A stretch of 6,154 bases of DNA from Oscillospiraceae bacterium (GTDB lineage Bacteria; Bacillota; Clostridia; Oscillospirales; Oscillospiraceae). Positions 5,489-6,154 of this stretch are shown here, in pieces (the stretch's first letter is position 1; the number at the start of each line of letters is the position of its first letter). A program made the translations under genes and the position numbers. The notes below the pieces were generated by a model that ran no database searches, had not been told where the DNA came from, and saw only the letters and a list, made by a program, of their open reading frames with translations. The stretch is taken from positions 1 to 6,154 of the forward strand of contig WRMX01000075.1 in the NCBI GenBank assembly GCA_009776905.1, written 5' to 3'.

Positions 5489-6154
5489 TCAATCGAATGT
5501 CGGTTCCTTCCGTTTTTTCAGCCGTCCAATCACGACCCTCTCTATATTTAGAGTATCAACCAATGTATATATCCCCCCATATCTGGAGTCGTCAAGGATT
5601 CCTCGTACAATGTTCGCTTGACCTTCTCCACATTCAAATGCCAAATACCCCCCGACTTTGAGCAAAACTGACCAGTTTTCGGCAATGGCGCGGTAGAAAT
5701 CCAGTCCGTCCGTTCCTCCATCCAAAGCAATCACCGGTTCATAATCGCGCACTGATCTGTCAAGGTTGCGCAGTTCCTTCGTCGGGATATACGGAGGATT
5801 GCTGACGATCGCATCAAACCTCCCGAGCAGCGCCGGCGGAGCTTCCAAGGCATCCACTGTTATGGCAGTGACATTGCGGCTGAGCCGGTTGTTCAGCATG
5901 TTTGTCCTGCAGACAGCCAGCGCTTTTTCCGATGCCTCCGCCAGAACTACCCTGCAATCAGGCACGTTGGCTGCAACAGCAAGACCGATGGCCCCGCATC
6001 CCGCGCAAAGGTCGAGCAGCCGTGTTTGTCCCCCCCGCAGCTTCATCAACCTGATGGCCTCTTCAGCCAATACCTCCGTATCAATGCGCGGAATGAGTAC
6101 GGTTTCATTGACCACCAATGGCAGTCCGTAGAACTCCCACTCGCCGACTATATA
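5489..6154 (-). CDS. prmC: Peptide chain release factor N5-glutamine methyltransferase, 5' end missing
   Basis: PrmC methylates the Gln of the GGQ motif in release factors RF1 and RF2, using S-adenosylmethionine, in the cytosol. The frame is open to the window edge, so 221 C-terminal residues are visible and about 60-70 N-terminal residues (mainly the helical substrate-binding domain) are outside. Visible marks, counted from the first in-window residue, are G-E-W-E-F-Y-G-L-P-L at 4-13, L-I-P-R-I-D-T-E near 20-27, the SAM-binding D-L-C-A-G-C-G-A-I-G at 48-57, and catalytic N-P-P-Y at 119-122. The first continues past the TTG at 6116-6118, so that codon is not the start. The usual P of P-R-P-D-T-E is Ile here. 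The TGA is at 5489-5491 and recA starts 37 nt later. prmC often neighbours prfA, whose presence upstream cannot be checked here. The coding strand carries one G7 and two G6 runs. Confidence 0.95.
   Translation of the reverse strand, partial: YIVGEWEFYGLPLVVNETVLIPRIDTEVLAEEAIRLMKLRGGQTRLLDLCAGCGAIGLAVAANVPDCRVVLAEASEKALAVCRTNMLNNRLSRNVTAITVDALEAPPALLGRFDAIVSNPPYIPTKELRNLDRSVRDYEPVIALDGGTDGLDFYRAIAENWSVLLKVGGYLAFECGEGQANIVRGILDDSRYGGIYTLVDTLNIERVVIGRLKKRKEPTFD
5495..5506 (-). promoter_or_regulatory. LexA-box-like site upstream of recA
   Basis: The minus strand reads GAACCGACATTC, which matches the Gram-positive LexA core GAAC-N4-GTTC at seven of eight fixed bases with the right spacing. It lies in the last codons of prmC, with its near end 43 nt upstream of the recA start. 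That is a plausible place to control an SOS-induced recA. One half site is degenerate and no lexA gene is in the window, so this is tentative. A loose promoter (TATACA, 17 nt, TATAGA) lies just upstream inside prmC. Confidence 0.35.

Noticed and set aside
5452..5490. Promoter-like pair TTGAGA, 17 nt, CATAAA directly before recA
   Set aside because: Transcription would begin within or just after the recA Shine-Dalgarno, removing the excellent ribosome binding site, so a functional promoter here is unlikely.
5068..5661. Plus-strand open frames of up to 197 codons antisense to recA and prmC
   Set aside because: They overlap unambiguous recA and prmC coding sequence and read as low-quality composition without motifs.

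Overview
The window looks like housekeeping chromosome from a Gram-positive anaerobe of the Clostridia type (Bacillota). This is an inference from protein style (RimO, RecX, PgsA and a DUF2156 protein together), AGGAGG-type ribosome binding sites, GTG starts and roughly balanced base composition. No 16S or other decisive taxonomic marker is present, so family level cannot be given. I see no mobile element, CRISPR array, tRNA or rRNA.

Layout. Positions 2-571 (+) hold the 3' end of a diacylglycerol-kinase-family lipid kinase gene. It converges on a six-gene block that fills the rest of the window on the minus strand. In transcription order the block is prmC (5' end outside the window), recA, recX, rimO, pgsA and a DUF2156 (phosphatidylglycerol lysyltransferase-domain) gene. 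An 11-bp perfect inverted repeat at 590-626 lies between the two convergent units. Gaps inside the block are 37 nt (prmC-recA), 170 nt (recA-recX), a 4-nt ATGA overlap (recX-rimO), 102 nt (rimO-pgsA) and 26 nt (pgsA-DUF2156).

How the genes fit together. recA and recX are the recombinase and its modulator. prmC and rimO both modify the translation machinery (release factors and ribosomal protein S12). pgsA, the DUF2156 gene and the convergent lipid kinase all have known or likely links to phospholipid metabolism. Functional links between these three pairs are not shown by the sequence beyond their adjacency.

No obvious new system is present. The parts most worth a second look are regulatory: a LexA-box-like site 43-54 nt upstream of the recA start, inside the end of prmC; a candidate recX promoter whose -35 lies in a perfect 12-bp palindrome; strand-asymmetric hairpins in the recA-recX and rimO-pgsA gaps; an Arg-rich 24-codon ORF overlapping the pgsA start; and a perfect 15-bp tandem duplication at the end of rimO.
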